Source: Cyclobacteriaceae bacterium (GTDB lineage Bacteria > Bacteroidota > Bacteroidia > Cytophagales > Cyclobacteriaceae). Taken from it: DNA of 64,000 nucleotides. Location: NCBI GenBank assembly GCA_030584025.1, contig CP129487.1, positions 2,914,001 to 2,978,000 of the forward strand, given 5' to 3'. The notes beneath the pieces were generated by a model that searched no databases, was not told the DNA's origin, and worked only from the letters and a program-made list of their open reading frames with translations. Made by a program: the position numbers and the translations under genes. This document shows positions 25,522 through 34,046 of this stretch, in pieces (within the stretch, counting starts at the first letter, position 1; every line of letters starts with the position of its first letter).

Positions 25522-26142
25522 ATGGCGCATTTTTCGGGGACAGTAAAAGTTACAGACATGGACGCAGAAAATATTAAACTCCTCGACAGGTTCACACTAA
25601 CAGTTGACAAAGGAGAATTCCAGTTTCAAAATAAATATGGACTTTTGGACGACATTGGAAATGAAATTCTTAAAAAGGAGTATCATGCAATTTGGGAAAT
25701 GACAGACAACTTAATTGCATTTCGATATGGTATTGTTTTCGGACTATTAAACTCAAATGGTGACACTATCATTGAACCTTGCTTAGAAGGTTTCAGAGAA
25801 TTTGAATATCAGGGAGAAAGTAGATGTTCCTTTATTGAAGACATACTTGGGAAAGAAAGTTTTAAAGAGAACGAGGACTATATAATTTTCCATGAGAATA
25901 TAACTAACAGACCTCTCCTACTAAGTCAATCAGGCGAAATAATTTCAAAATTTGAATTCGATTGGCTTGGTCATGTATTCAGTAACGGACGGGGTAAAGT
26001 AATCTTGAACGGTAAGGCGGGCATCTATAATTTCAAACTCAAACGGTTTGACGTTGAAGCAGCCTACCATGATGAAGAACTCTATTTATCAGACATTGGA
26101 GAAATAGTTTATGAGCAAAGACAAGCTGACAGAGTGGGGTAA
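25522..26142 (+). CDS. WG-repeat-like protein (cassette 28, gene 1)
   Basis: 206 residues. The start codon is part of the core site (GTT-ATG-GCG). Repeats of the pattern YGLLDDIGNEILKKEYHAI and FGLLNSNGDTIIEPCLEGF, and a late GKAGIYNFKLKRFDVEA, match WG (KWG)-type beta repeats, usually thought to mediate binding. No signal peptide. The 3' end overlaps the next gene by 32 bases in another frame. Because the start codon belongs to the core, its first codons depend on the recombination junction. Confidence 0.75.
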   Translation: MAHFSGTVKVTDMDAENIKLLDRFTLTVDKGEFQFQNKYGLLDDIGNEILKKEYHAIWEMTDNLIAFRYGIVFGLLNSNGDTIIEPCLEGFREFEYQGESRCSFIEDILGKESFKENEDYIIFHENITNRPLLLSQSGEIISKFEFDWLGHVFSNGRGKVILNGKAGIYNFKLKRFDVEAAYHDEELYLSDIGEIVYEQRQADRVG

Positions 26143-26755
26143 CGCACTGATTGAAAAAGTAAAAAAAGAGAGAATACAACTCAGACAAAAACCTCTAGAG
26201 TTTTCAATCTTCTATTCCCCACTACGACAGAATCCCAGATTAATGATAATTGGAGATAATCCTGGTGGGCAAATGGACGAGCCTGGACTTTACGAAATCC
26301 CCAAAATCCACGAGTACATTGACCCCGCCCAAGATTATAAGATAGCTAGGATGATTAGGGAAAAAATATTGAAAGGTGAAATCCTACACAAAGTTCTAAT
26401 TGACTCGGTGAAAACCAATAGAATATTTTTCAGAACTCCCGACTTAAATACGTTGGAATCGATGGAGAACAAGAATAAAATTATTGACTATTGTAAAAAT
26501 ATCCTAGTTGACATTATCAAGACAATTCAGCCCAGAAATATTTTAGCAGAGTCCTTCGGGACATTTAGGAGCTTGAGTAATATTGAAGAGACTATTTTAA
26601 CAAAACCAAATTCAACTAAACCACTACTTCTACGTGGACAATTTGAGGGAATTCAAGTTTTTGGGATTAATCATCCATCAAGAGCTTCGTATCATAGAAT
26701 AGGTGACGCGGACTGGGACGCTGTAAACAAGGAACTCGAAAGGAGTCTCAGTTGA
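26111..26755 (+). CDS. Uracil-DNA-glycosylase-superfamily protein (cassette 28, gene 2)
   Basis: 214 residues. Residues about 36-52 (RLMIIGDNPGGQMDEP) match the first UDG-fold motif (G-x-NPG) that binds the active-site water or base, and GINHPSRASYH near residue 190 matches the HPS motif of the leucine-loop region. Proteins of this fold remove uracil or damaged bases, but many relatives of this size have no known activity. The start lies 32 bases inside the previous gene. Whether it is an active glycosylase is not evident from the motifs alone. Confidence 0.72.
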   Translation: MSKDKLTEWGNALIEKVKKERIQLRQKPLEFSIFYSPLRQNPRLMIIGDNPGGQMDEPGLYEIPKIHEYIDPAQDYKIARMIREKILKGEILHKVLIDSVKTNRIFFRTPDLNTLESMENKNKIIDYCKNILVDIIKTIQPRNILAESFGTFRSLSNIEETILTKPNSTKPLLLRGQFEGIQVFGINHPSRASYHRIGDADWDAVNKELERSLS

Positions 26756-26761
26756 AAAACG

Positions 26762-26888
26762 CGCCATAACAACATGTTTGCGCTATGGCCGGGTGACCGG
26801 TTAAATTTTAGTATTTTTATAAAACCAACGTTTGGTTTCGCGGGACAACGCGCGGCTTCGGAAGCCGGCCACATCGCAAACACAAACG
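26762..26888 (+). repeat. attC-like site 28 (medium, 127 bp)
   Basis: Inverse core CGCCATAAC (26762-26770); outer stem TTTTTC/GAAAAA. Inner stem TGTTTGCG/CGCAAACA then TGGCCGG/CCGGCCA. Same subtype as sites 39 and 42. Next core GTTGTGCAC at 26888. Confidence 0.86.
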
Positions 26889-26911
26889 TTGTGCACAATG
26901 CGCCAGGACAG

Positions 26912-27490
26912 ATGAGTAAACGGACAACTAAAATATTAATCATCGGACTTTTGACAACGACCGGTTTGACCTTTGGGTACTTCAAGGTTGACAAGTTTTT
27001 GAAGGTAGACTCTTGCCTCGACCGTGGTGGACGATGGAACTATGAGACTAATGAGTGTGAATTAGAGACGACTGCTAAGTCGGACACGGTGGACACGCTG
27101 CACGGATATAATGAACTTTTAGGCAAAGATGACAGGACTGTTTACACAGTTTCAGAATATAACACCGACTTGGAGAACGTTGATAATGTTAAACGACCCG
27201 AGAAAACAATAATTAATAATCCGACAGTTGACACCGCATTACTTTTTAGAATATGGACGTTAGACCCAGACGGACCTCACGCTGACTTTTGGATAAAAAA
27301 AGAACATTTTTATATCGTGGACTATGACGGAGACGGCAGAATGCCCTACATACTCGATAAAGACTCTTTGACAATTTATTACAACGACTTCATTCAAAAA
27401 GGACGAGTGTTAAAAGTGACAAAGGACTCGATGACAATTAAGTGGGACGATGCGGACGAACCGACAGATTATATTGAATGGAGGAACTAA
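26912..27490 (+). CDS. Membrane-anchored protein with CLDRGGRW motif (cassette 29)
   Basis: 192 residues from ATG 26912. Signal anchor at residues 7-23 (ILIIGLLTTTGLTFGYF), then SCLDRGGRWNYETNECE, a CLxxGGxW..C motif recurring in short exported proteins, probably a disulphide loop. The C-terminal half is strand-rich with YDGDGRMPYILDKDSLTIYY and a terminal MTIKWDDADEPTDYIEW, reminiscent of small lipocalin-like folds. No function known. Confidence 0.72.
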   Translation: MSKRTTKILIIGLLTTTGLTFGYFKVDKFLKVDSCLDRGGRWNYETNECELETTAKSDTVDTLHGYNELLGKDDRTVYTVSEYNTDLENVDNVKRPEKTIINNPTVDTALLFRIWTLDPDGPHADFWIKKEHFYIVDYDGDGRMPYILDKDSLTIYYNDFIQKGRVLKVTKDSMTIKWDDADEPTDYIEWRN

Positions 27491-27498
27491 GGCGCACA

Positions 27499-27665
27499 GT
27501 GCACAACACCAGGTTTGGTCAATGGCGGGGTGACCAGTCTGTAAAAAGTTTTATCTTCGCTACAACGTTTGCCCACGGTAGACAGTGACGACCTTGTCGG
27601 CCTTAGCATTCCGCGATGCTCCATTGCTAAGGCCTCCTAAGCCCGCCACTGCCCAAACCCAAACG
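27499..27665 (+). repeat. attC-like site 29 (long, 167 bp)
   Basis: Inverse core GTGCACAAC (27499-27507); outer stem TGCGCC/GGCGCA by 6 positions. Internal stem GGCCTTAG/CTAAGGCC. Next core GTTACCGGC at 27665. Confidence 0.86.
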
Positions 27666-27691
27666 TTACCGGCCATGCGCAAAGACGAAAA

Positions 27692-28051
27692 ATGAATTTG
27701 AGACTACTGACAATTTTATTTATTGTAACTGAGACTGTTGCTCTGGGACAATCATCCGACACTATTAAAATTAAATTGGTCGCTGGACAAGAAATAATTC
27801 GGGGAGCTAATGTTGTTGTAAAAGACCATACACCAATCATAGGGACAGCAACTGACATGACCGGACTCGCAACTCTTATCATTCCAAACAATAAAGACTT
27901 GGTTGAAATTAGTTTTATTGGACCTTACGTTAGACTTAAAATTGAGCGCCCGACTGACAGCATTTATTTTGACTTAAACACCAAAAAAGCGACATTTTAT
28001 AAGGACAATAAAAAAATAAAGACAAGAAAACAGATTGTAAGTGGTTACTGA
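27692..28051 (+). CDS. Secreted carboxypeptidase-regulatory-like domain protein (cassette 30)
   Basis: 119 residues. Signal peptide MNLRLLTILFIVTETVALGQ. The mature part (IKIKLVAGQEIIRGANVVVKD..GTATDMTGLATLIIP) matches the single beta-sandwich CarboxypepD_reg-like domain common at the N-terminus of SusC/TonB-dependent receptors, here on its own. Such domains are extracytoplasmic adaptors. The C-terminal lysine-rich tail (KDNKKIKTRK) is unusual. About 95 untranslated bases follow. Confidence 0.72.
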   Translation: MNLRLLTILFIVTETVALGQSSDTIKIKLVAGQEIIRGANVVVKDHTPIIGTATDMTGLATLIIPNNKDLVEISFIGPYVRLKIERPTDSIYFDLNTKKATFYKDNKKIKTRKQIVSGY

Positions 28052-28146
28052 GACAACGTTTTTTTATAATGGAGACCGTCCGCGTCAAAGAAAAATAACT
28101 GTAGACTTGAGATAAGTGCAAAATTAAGTGACGATTGACGCGCACG

Positions 28147-28273
28147 GCCGGTAACACAAGGTTTATGCCAGCTGCGGGTGATACACTAAAATATAGTTTT
28201 GTTTTATTAATTTCGCTTGCCCACGGGGGACAATGACGGCTTCGAAAACCGCAGCCGTCATAAACCCAAAACG
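28147..28273 (+). repeat. attC-like site 30 (medium, 127 bp)
   Basis: Inverse core GCCGGTAAC (28147-28155); outer stem TGCGC/GCGCA. Subtype of site 12. Next core GTTGTGCGC at 28273. Confidence 0.86.
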
Positions 28274-28312
28274 TTGTGCGCTATTTTCACACACACAACG
28301 TCATTTCAATAA

Positions 28313-29140
28313 TTATCCCATTCGACTTCTATATTCTGTTGGCGTGATGCCTATTAGCTTCTTCACATACCTCGTAAAAAAAGATCGGCTGGAGAACTCC
28401 ATCATGTCAGCAATTTGGGCAATGCCAAGATTCTCATTTTCCAATAAAATAATTAATCGCTCTCGAACAAAGCGCTGTATCCATTCGGAAGCTGAAACAT
28501 CTGTATTTTGTTTGCACACAAAATTTAAATGCTTTGGTGTGATATTCAGTTTATCAGAATAAAACTGTACCTCACGTTGGATCATGCAGTGCTCTTGCAC
28601 CAGATGGACAAATCGATCATAGATAGAACCACTGAGCAACGTCCTTTTGTTTCGCTCAAACTCAGCTGCAAACACATGCCACATTTCCATCGTAAAAATC
28701 TGCATTTGAGTGCTGGCCACATTTTCATAAAAGGTATGGTCTGATTCCATGTATTTATCATACAGCAGTTGGAAGTTGCTTATCACTTTGTCCTTGTTCT
28801 TCAATTCATTGAAATGTAGCACTGGATTATCGCGTGTACTCACCAATACATCAATACTCCAACTCAAGTCAGGCAGATTGCCGTTAAGAAAGTTTTCCTC
28901 TACCAATAAAACCGTAGCGGTGAAGTTATTGGAAAACACCAATTGCGAAACAGCACTATGCGCATACCAGAATACAAACTCCCCCGCAGAACCTTTGAGG
29001 GTTCTACCCCTAAACCCAAATTCTATAAACCCACTATGGCAATAAATATGCGTGTGGTAATGATCAAGAAAGTTTTTCGGGAACTCAATCTTACCTGATG
29101 CTTCAAATAACAAGACTTTCTGTAACTCACTTTTCTCCAT
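28313..29140 (-). CDS. AraC-family transcriptional regulator (cassette 31)
   Basis: 275 residues. N-terminal 150 residues form a cupin-like sensing domain; the C-terminal 100 hold two helix-turn-helix motifs of AraC type (KLNITPKHLNFVCKQ and LGIAQIADMMEFSSRSFFTRYVKKLIGITPTEYR). It is divergent from the operon at 29352-31271 with about 210 bases between, the classic layout for a regulator acting on its neighbour; the inducer is unknown. It is the only reversed gene in the array. Confidence 0.88.
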   Translation of the reverse strand: MEKSELQKVLLFEASGKIEFPKNFLDHYHTHIYCHSGFIEFGFRGRTLKGSAGEFVFWYAHSAVSQLVFSNNFTATVLLVEENFLNGNLPDLSWSIDVLVSTRDNPVLHFNELKNKDKVISNFQLLYDKYMESDHTFYENVASTQMQIFTMEMWHVFAAEFERNKRTLLSGSIYDRFVHLVQEHCMIQREVQFYSDKLNITPKHLNFVCKQNTDVSASEWIQRFVRERLIILLENENLGIAQIADMMEFSSRSFFTRYVKKLIGITPTEYRSRMG

Positions 29141-29222
29141 ATATATGGTCTAATTTCACTCAATACGTAATTTGTGGCACAAAATACGATTTATGTGTAA
29201 CATTTATCGTAAAAAGCTCCCT

Positions 29223-29230
29223 TAGATTTG
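29223..29230 (+). promoter_or_regulatory. Candidate -7 element for the cassette 31 operon
   Basis: TAGATTTG fits the Bacteroidota TAnnTTTG element, between the divergent AraC gene and the three-gene operon. No convincing -33 TTTG lies at the right distance, as would fit an activator-dependent promoter. Confidence 0.35.
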
Positions 29231-29351
29231 CATTGTAGTCAAACAACAAAGCAAAATAAAAGCTATCTGCACAACCCTAATAATTACCATCCTTTCCCAA
29301 ATCAACGGATTGGATGGAGCTGCAAGTGGCTATCACATCAATCAACATATT

Positions 29352-29720
29352 ATGAAACTTATAATAACAATTGGAGACAAAAAGGCGGAAGCCATCTTAT
29401 ACGATAACCCTGCTAGTAGAGACTTTGTTTCTCTATTACCACTTACACTAACGTTAGATGATTATGCGCAAACGGAGAAAGTGGCCACGCTGCCTAAGAA
29501 GTTATCATTAGAAAATGCTCCATCCGGATTTAAAGCTGCGATGGGAGATATAACCTACTACTCTCCTTGGGGAAACATGGCACTCTTTTATGAAGCATTT
29601 CCTTACGCTCCAGGATTAGTTTCACTTGGTAAAATCACAAGCGGAATGGAGAATTTCAAAGTAAAAGGGTCATTGAAAATCACTATAGCTAAACAAACCG
29701 ATAATGAAACATTTAAATAA
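29352..29720 (+). CDS. Cyclophilin-like fold protein (cassette 31)
   Basis: 122 residues from ATG 29352. Strong match to the small bacterial cyclophilin-like family: KLIITIGDKKAEAILYDNPASRDFVSLLPL.., GDITYYSPWGNMALFY, and LVSLGKITSGME. Members lack proven prolyl isomerase activity. The open frame continues upstream from a TTG at 29310 (LDGAASGYHINQHI), so a longer original protein or truncated leader is possible. It overlaps the next gene by 17 bases, indicating coupled translation. Confidence 0.8.
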   Translation: MKLIITIGDKKAEAILYDNPASRDFVSLLPLTLTLDDYAQTEKVATLPKKLSLENAPSGFKAAMGDITYYSPWGNMALFYEAFPYAPGLVSLGKITSGMENFKVKGSLKITIAKQTDNETFK

Positions 29721-30216
29721 AACGACAACCGCGATACTCATAGGAGGTTGCTTATTACTTATGGCTTGCCAAGCGAACACAAAGAAAACAGAAAAGGAAA
29801 TGGAAAATTTAGAGAAAGAACTAACAGCAATTTTCCCTAAAGGGGAGAAAGGATCAAATGAATTATTTACCGGTAATGCTTACAACTATGGTTTGGTAGC
29901 ACCTGACTCAATATTTACTACCGCAGTAGGTAATGTGTATTTCGAACCAGGTGCAAGAAGCAACTGGCACAGCCACCCTGCCGGACAGATTTTAATCATT
30001 ACCGATGGTGTTGGCTATCACCAAATAGAAGGTCAACCTATCGAAATCATAAAAAAAGGTGATGTGGTAAAATGTCCACCCAATGTAAATCACTGGCATG
30101 GGGCAAGCTCTGAAGTGGGGCTACAGCAACTATACATCGTTCCGAATATTGAAAAAGGAATCGTGGATTGGAAAGAAGCGGTGACCGATGATGAATATCA
30201 ACTACAAGGAAAATGA
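29704..30216 (+). CDS. Cupin-domain lipoprotein (cassette 31)
   Basis: 170 residues. Lipoprotein signal peptide with lipobox LLLMAC (Cys22). A single cupin barrel: NWHSHPAGQILIITDGVG gives the HxH metal ligands, and VNHWHG the late histidine. Quercetinase/decarboxylase-like small cupins often sit beside carboxymuconolactone or alpha/beta hydrolase genes. It starts inside the cyclophilin-like gene and overlaps the hydrolase start by four bases (ATGA), so the three form a tight operon. Confidence 0.83.
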   Translation: MKHLNKTTTAILIGGCLLLMACQANTKKTEKEMENLEKELTAIFPKGEKGSNELFTGNAYNYGLVAPDSIFTTAVGNVYFEPGARSNWHSHPAGQILIITDGVGYHQIEGQPIEIIKKGDVVKCPPNVNHWHGASSEVGLQQLYIVPNIEKGIVDWKEAVTDDEYQLQGK

Positions 30217-31271
30217 AAAAATCAATTTTAGTAATAGCACTACTCTTTAGTATGGGCTATGTCTTTAGTCAAAAAAATACAAACACTAAAAATTCAAAAG
30301 CAATGAATCAAACATTAGAATTAGAACAGTACACATTCGAGTTGAATGAAAATGTAAAACGTAAAAAAGTAACATTTAAAAACCGTTATGGAATTTTACT
30401 GGCCGGTGATTTATACACTCCTAAAAATAAAGCAACCGATAAATTACCAGCTTTAGCTATCAGCGGACCTTTTGGTGCGGTGAAAGAACAATCTTCAGGA
30501 TTATATGCCAACCAAATGGCAGCCAGAGGATTTATCACTTTAGCATTTGATGCTTCTTATACAGGTGAGAGCGGTGGTGAGCCACGAAATGTAGCTTCAC
30601 CGGATATTAACACAGAAGACTTCAGTGCCGCAATCGACTTTCTTGGCCTTCAAAACAATGTAGACCGTGAGAAGATCGGTATCATTGGCATCTGTGGTTT
30701 TGGAGGATTTGCATTAAATGCAACAGCAGTAGACAAACGTGTTAAAGCTGTAGCAACTACCAGCATGTACGACATGTCGAGAGTAAGTGCTAAAGGTTAT
30801 TTTGATAGCATGAAGCCAGAAGAACGCACCAAAATGTTAAAGCAAATTAGCGCTCAACGGTGGGTTGATGCCGAGAATGGCTCACCAGCGTTAACATCTC
30901 TTGGTTTGCCTGATAACTTGTCTGGTGAAGAACCACAATTTGTTAAGGAGTATTTTGACTATTACAAAACAGATAGAGGTTTCCACCCAAGATCTATCAA
31001 CTCTAATAGTTCATGGACAGTGACTTCTCCTGTTTCATTAATGAACATGCCAATCTTAACTTATATCAAAGAGATTTCACCAAGACCAATTTTAATCATA
31101 GCAGGTGAAAATGCACACTCGAGATACTTTAGTGAAGATGCCATCAAAGCGGCTAATGAACCAAAAGAATTAATGATCATTCCTGATTCTGTTCACACAG
31201 ACCTATATGATAAAGTGGATAAAATTCCTTTTGAAAAACTAGAGAAATTCTTTACTAAAAACTTGAATTAG
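30213..31271 (+). CDS. Secreted alpha/beta hydrolase with Cys nucleophile (cassette 31)
   Basis: 352 residues. Signal peptide ends FSQ near residue 20. Alpha/beta hydrolase fold with GDLYTPKN, oxyanion-loop segment SGPFGAVKEQSSGLYA, and nucleophile elbow GIIGICGFGG, in which Cys161 takes the place of the usual serine, as in dienelactone-hydrolase-like enzymes. C-terminal DSVHTDLYD offers the histidine. Likely exported hydrolase acting on an ester or lactone; substrate unknown. Last gene of the operon. Confidence 0.82.
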   Translation: MKKSILVIALLFSMGYVFSQKNTNTKNSKAMNQTLELEQYTFELNENVKRKKVTFKNRYGILLAGDLYTPKNKATDKLPALAISGPFGAVKEQSSGLYANQMAARGFITLAFDASYTGESGGEPRNVASPDINTEDFSAAIDFLGLQNNVDREKIGIIGICGFGGFALNATAVDKRVKAVATTSMYDMSRVSAKGYFDSMKPEERTKMLKQISAQRWVDAENGSPALTSLGLPDNLSGEEPQFVKEYFDYYKTDRGFHPRSINSNSSWTVTSPVSLMNMPILTYIKEISPRPILIIAGENAHSRYFSEDAIKAANEPKELMIIPDSVHTDLYDKVDKIPFEKLEKFFTKNLN

Positions 31272-31277
31272 AAAACA

Positions 31278-31440
31278 GCGCACAACACCGTGTTTAAATA
31301 ATTGCGGGGTTTTGTGTCCTTATTTAAATCAGTTTCTTAATTTAGCTTGCAACGGTGGATACTTTCGGTGGTTGGTCGTGTTTGTCATGCTGCGCATTTA
31401 ACAAACACTCCTATTCCCGCAAATAAATAAACACAAAACG
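31278..31440 (+). repeat. attC-like site 31 (long, 163 bp)
   Basis: Inverse core GCGCACAAC (31278-31286); outer stem TTTTC/GAAAA. Internal hairpin degenerate (CGTGTTTG/CAAACAC) with a changed loop. Next core GTTGGCGCC at 31440. Confidence 0.84.
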
Positions 31441-31471
31441 TTGGCGCCAATTAATCAACAATTGACACGAA

Positions 31472-32092
31472 ATGATACATAAAGCAATCTTACTAATACT
31501 GACTCTTTCATTAACAAGTTGCGGATACCTCTTTTGGAAAGAGATTAAGTGCAGAGAATTCAAGGCAGAGAATTTAAGCCTATTTCCCGGACAACTAAAT
31601 GATACAATTAGCTTCGCAGACAAACAGGGCAATGTTAGACACTTCATCATTAATGACAAAAGAGCGCAACATACTACAAGATACATTTCCGACACGGGTT
31701 GTAGTTGTCATGATTTCGTGCAAATGCTGTATATAAGTGGACAAGACTCCATTTGGACCAAGCTTCAATTAAATTATATCTATGACCAAAAAGAAAAACA
31801 GTATTTTGAAGTTTGGTTCGTCCTAGACAACATAAAAAATGGATTTACTGAAGTTTATCAAGACTCTACATTTACAGGAATACAAATCGAAGGAAATAAC
31901 TATTCAAGACAGAGAAAATATATTTGGAACGACCCAAGTGACAAAAACATAGTAAAGGAATGTATCATCGCTGACAATATTGGACTATTAAGATTTGAAA
32001 AGGTGAACGGTGACATTTGGACTAGAGTAAATATCAAAGAACTTTCAACATCAATTGAAACCCTTGACTTTAGTGAAAGGACTTGCGATTAA
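31472..32092 (+). CDS. Lipoprotein of unknown function (cassette 32)
   Basis: 206 residues. Signal peptide MIHKAILLILTLSLTSC, lipobox Cys17. The mature protein contains CSCHDFVQMLYISG and a strand-rich centre (QYFEVWFVLDN, TFTGIQIEGN); the C-terminal region ends LDFSERTCD. Pattern resembles extracytoplasmic domains of unknown role. The stop overlaps the sequence just before the inverse core, leaving two bases. Confidence 0.75.
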   Translation: MIHKAILLILTLSLTSCGYLFWKEIKCREFKAENLSLFPGQLNDTISFADKQGNVRHFIINDKRAQHTTRYISDTGCSCHDFVQMLYISGQDSIWTKLQLNYIYDQKEKQYFEVWFVLDNIKNGFTEVYQDSTFTGIQIEGNNYSRQRKYIWNDPSDKNIVKECIIADNIGLLRFEKVNGDIWTRVNIKELSTSIETLDFSERTCD

Positions 32093-32094
32093 CT

Positions 32095-32218
32095 GGCGCC
32101 AACACCAGGTTTGTTTAATGGCGGGCGACACAGTCGCCCGTAGTGTAAACAAGTTTATTTATATTCGTGTAGGCGGACAAATCCGTTGGATTTATCCGCC
32201 ACTAAACAAACCCAAACG
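32095..32218 (+). repeat. attC-like site 32 (medium, 124 bp, with foreign palindromes)
   Basis: Inverse core GGCGCCAAC (32095-32103); outer stem TTAATC/GATTAA. The middle is not the usual one: it holds GCGGGCGACACAGTCGCCC (32121-32139), which recurs at 41406-41424, and a second palindrome GGCGGACAAATCC/GGATTTATCCGCC (32173-32201). Next core GTTGGGCGC at 32218. Confidence 0.84.
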
Positions 32219-32240
32219 TTGGGCGCAAGCCGCTAACGAC

Positions 32241-32834
32241 ATGAACAATCTAACGACACATTTAGATACTCTTGGACTAACGGACTCTGACGTAGACGAA
32301 GAATTATCTTCCGTTGACGACATAATTCAATACGTATCTTCATCAAATCGACTTTTCCGTAAGACCATAAAGCATATACTTCTTAAAGATATTCAAGCAT
32401 ATTTTGACAATGAGACAATAAAACCATCTGACGACTTAACAAAACTGTTTCCGAGAAAAAGCAGAAGGACAGAGTGGATTAAATTTTCATACTATTTAGA
32501 CTTTAAAGTTCCCTCACTAAAGCTGACATTAATCTCAATTATCTTAATGACGATTATTGTATTAGGAGTCGGGTTAATTATTTTGTGGTTGGTCTTTGGA
32601 CAAACTGAATTGTTCATTCATTCAGCTCTCAGTAAAATGTCATTAATACCAGTCATACTAATGACTGCAATAATTCCCTTTGGACTAATCGCGTCAGTTG
32701 GCGAGACAGTTCTTCCTGCTAAGACAGTAGATGAATTACTTGACCAAATAATTAGCAAAAATCTCTCTGACTTATTAACTGATGACAAGTTAAGATATAA
32801 AGAGATGATACTTAATGAATTAAAAGAAGACTAG
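32241..32834 (+). CDS. Two-helix membrane protein (cassette 33)
   Basis: 197 residues from ATG 32241. N-terminal 90 residues are acidic and soluble (DSDVDEELSSVDDIIQYV), followed by membrane helices near 94-118 (LTLISIILMTIIVLGVGLII) and 128-153 (MSLIPVILMTAIIPFGLIASVG), and a cytosolic-type C-terminal helix. Topology resembles small membrane regulators; no family recognised. Confidence 0.72.
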   Translation: MNNLTTHLDTLGLTDSDVDEELSSVDDIIQYVSSSNRLFRKTIKHILLKDIQAYFDNETIKPSDDLTKLFPRKSRRTEWIKFSYYLDFKVPSLKLTLISIILMTIIVLGVGLIILWLVFGQTELFIHSALSKMSLIPVILMTAIIPFGLIASVGETVLPAKTVDELLDQIISKNLSDLLTDDKLRYKEMILNELKED

Positions 32835-32840
32835 CGGCCA

Positions 32841-33007
32841 GCGCCCAACACCAGGTTTGGTCAATGGCGGGGTGATGTGTAAACATAAAGTATTATCTTC
32901 GCTACAACGTTTGCCCACGGGGGACTGTGACGTGAAGGTCGCGCTAAACATTCCGCTTCGCTCCATTTTTTAGCGCTCCTATTCCCGCCACTACCCAAAC
33001 CCAAACG
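32841..33007 (+). repeat. attC-like site 33 (long, 167 bp)
   Basis: Inverse core GCGCCCAAC (32841-32849); outer stem GCCGCTA/TAGCGGC. Internal stem GCGCTAAA/TTTAGCGC. Next core GTTGTGGCC at 33007. Confidence 0.87.
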
Positions 33008-33031
33008 TTGTGGCCAATGGGCAAATAGAGA

Positions 33032-33841
33032 ATGACACGAACGATATTTACGATATTATTTACAACGACTTTAACTGTATCCCAAGGACAAATCCTAGAG
33101 AAGTTTGAGTTTTCCGACTGCATGACTGAATGTATTGGTGACAGTACAACTATAGACATGGTTACTCAGACAAATGACGTAACAGAAATATATCTGACAG
33201 CATACGCTAACTGCATCGGAAATTTAAAAGGGCAAATTAAAATAATAAATGACACACTTAACTTAATTTATTCAACAGAGGTAACGAGAATTAAAAATAA
33301 AAAGACGGGGGAAATAGAAGAGTTCATTGAAGTAGCTATGTGCGACTGCATTTTTAAATTCAACTATACGATTAGGGGACTTCAAACACTTGACAAAAAG
33401 AAAGTAAAAATAAACGGTGAGACTTTGGACAAAATAAACGCTAGACAAATAAGAGAAGAAACAACTGAAAATACTTTTAAAGTTGATACGACATGGTCAT
33501 CAGACGAAATTTTTACTATCGTGGAGAATCCCGCGCTATTCCCAGGAGGGTTCGGGAAATTTAAAGAGTATGTTGACAGCAATCTCATTTACCCAAAGAA
33601 CTCAGAGAAGAAGGTCATCAGCGGTAAGGTTTTCGTAGAATTTGTTATTAATAAAGACGGTTCAATAGACGACTTTTCAATAAAAGTAGTCAGAGGACTA
33701 AATGAGTATTGTGACAGGGAAGCTGTTAGATTAATGAAGGAATGTCCCGACTGGACACCCGGAACTATAAAAGGGCAACAGGTCAAACAAAAATATGTTG
33801 TTGGTATAACGTTTGATTCTTCAAAGACATCTAAAAAATAG
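33032..33841 (+). CDS. Secreted protein with TonB C-terminal domain (cassette 34)
   Basis: 269 residues. Signal peptide MTRTIFTILFTTTLTVSQGQ. Residues 21-140 form the six-cysteine domain shared with the protein at 10783-11241. Residues about 165-265 are a TonB C-terminal domain (NPALFPGGFGKFKEYVDSNL, SGKVFVEFVINKDGSIDDFS, ECPDWTPGTIKGQQVKQKY). TonB C-terminal domains normally touch TonB boxes of outer-membrane receptors, but this protein has no inner-membrane anchor or proline-rich linker, so it may bind receptors without energising them. Confidence 0.82.
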   Translation: MTRTIFTILFTTTLTVSQGQILEKFEFSDCMTECIGDSTTIDMVTQTNDVTEIYLTAYANCIGNLKGQIKIINDTLNLIYSTEVTRIKNKKTGEIEEFIEVAMCDCIFKFNYTIRGLQTLDKKKVKINGETLDKINARQIREETTENTFKVDTTWSSDEIFTIVENPALFPGGFGKFKEYVDSNLIYPKNSEKKVISGKVFVEFVINKDGSIDDFSIKVVRGLNEYCDREAVRLMKECPDWTPGTIKGQQVKQKYVVGITFDSSKTSKK

Positions 33842-33858
33842 TGTCGGTGTAGCCCACA

Positions 33859-34025
33859 GGCCACAACAACAGGTTTGGTCCATGGCGGGGTGATGTGTAA
33901 ACATAAAGTGTTATCTTCGCTACAACGTTTGCCCACTGCGGACAGTGACGACCTTGTCGGCCTTAGCATTCCGCGATGCTCCATTGCTAAGGCCTCCTAC
34001 GCCCGCCACTGCCCAAACCCAAACG
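33859..34025 (+). repeat. attC-like site 34 (long, 167 bp)
   Basis: Inverse core GGCCACAAC (33859-33867); outer stem TGGGC/GCCCA. Internal stem GGCCTTAG/CTAAGGCC. Next core GTTATGCAC at 34025. Confidence 0.87.
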
Positions 34026-34046
34026 TTATGCACCATTTTTAATTGA

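Larger units (their letters stand above)
28274..31440 (+). mobile_element. Regulated operon cassette with reversed AraC gene (cassette 31)
   Basis: Left core GTTGTGCGC (28273) and inverse core GCGCACAAC (31278-31286) match, so the AraC-type gene on the - strand and the three + strand genes form one 3.2-kb unit. It is the only cassette here with a gene opposite to the array direction and with an obvious divergent intergenic control region. Its codon use is GAT-rich, unlike most cassettes. It looks like a complete chromosomal locus captured whole. Confidence 0.82.
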
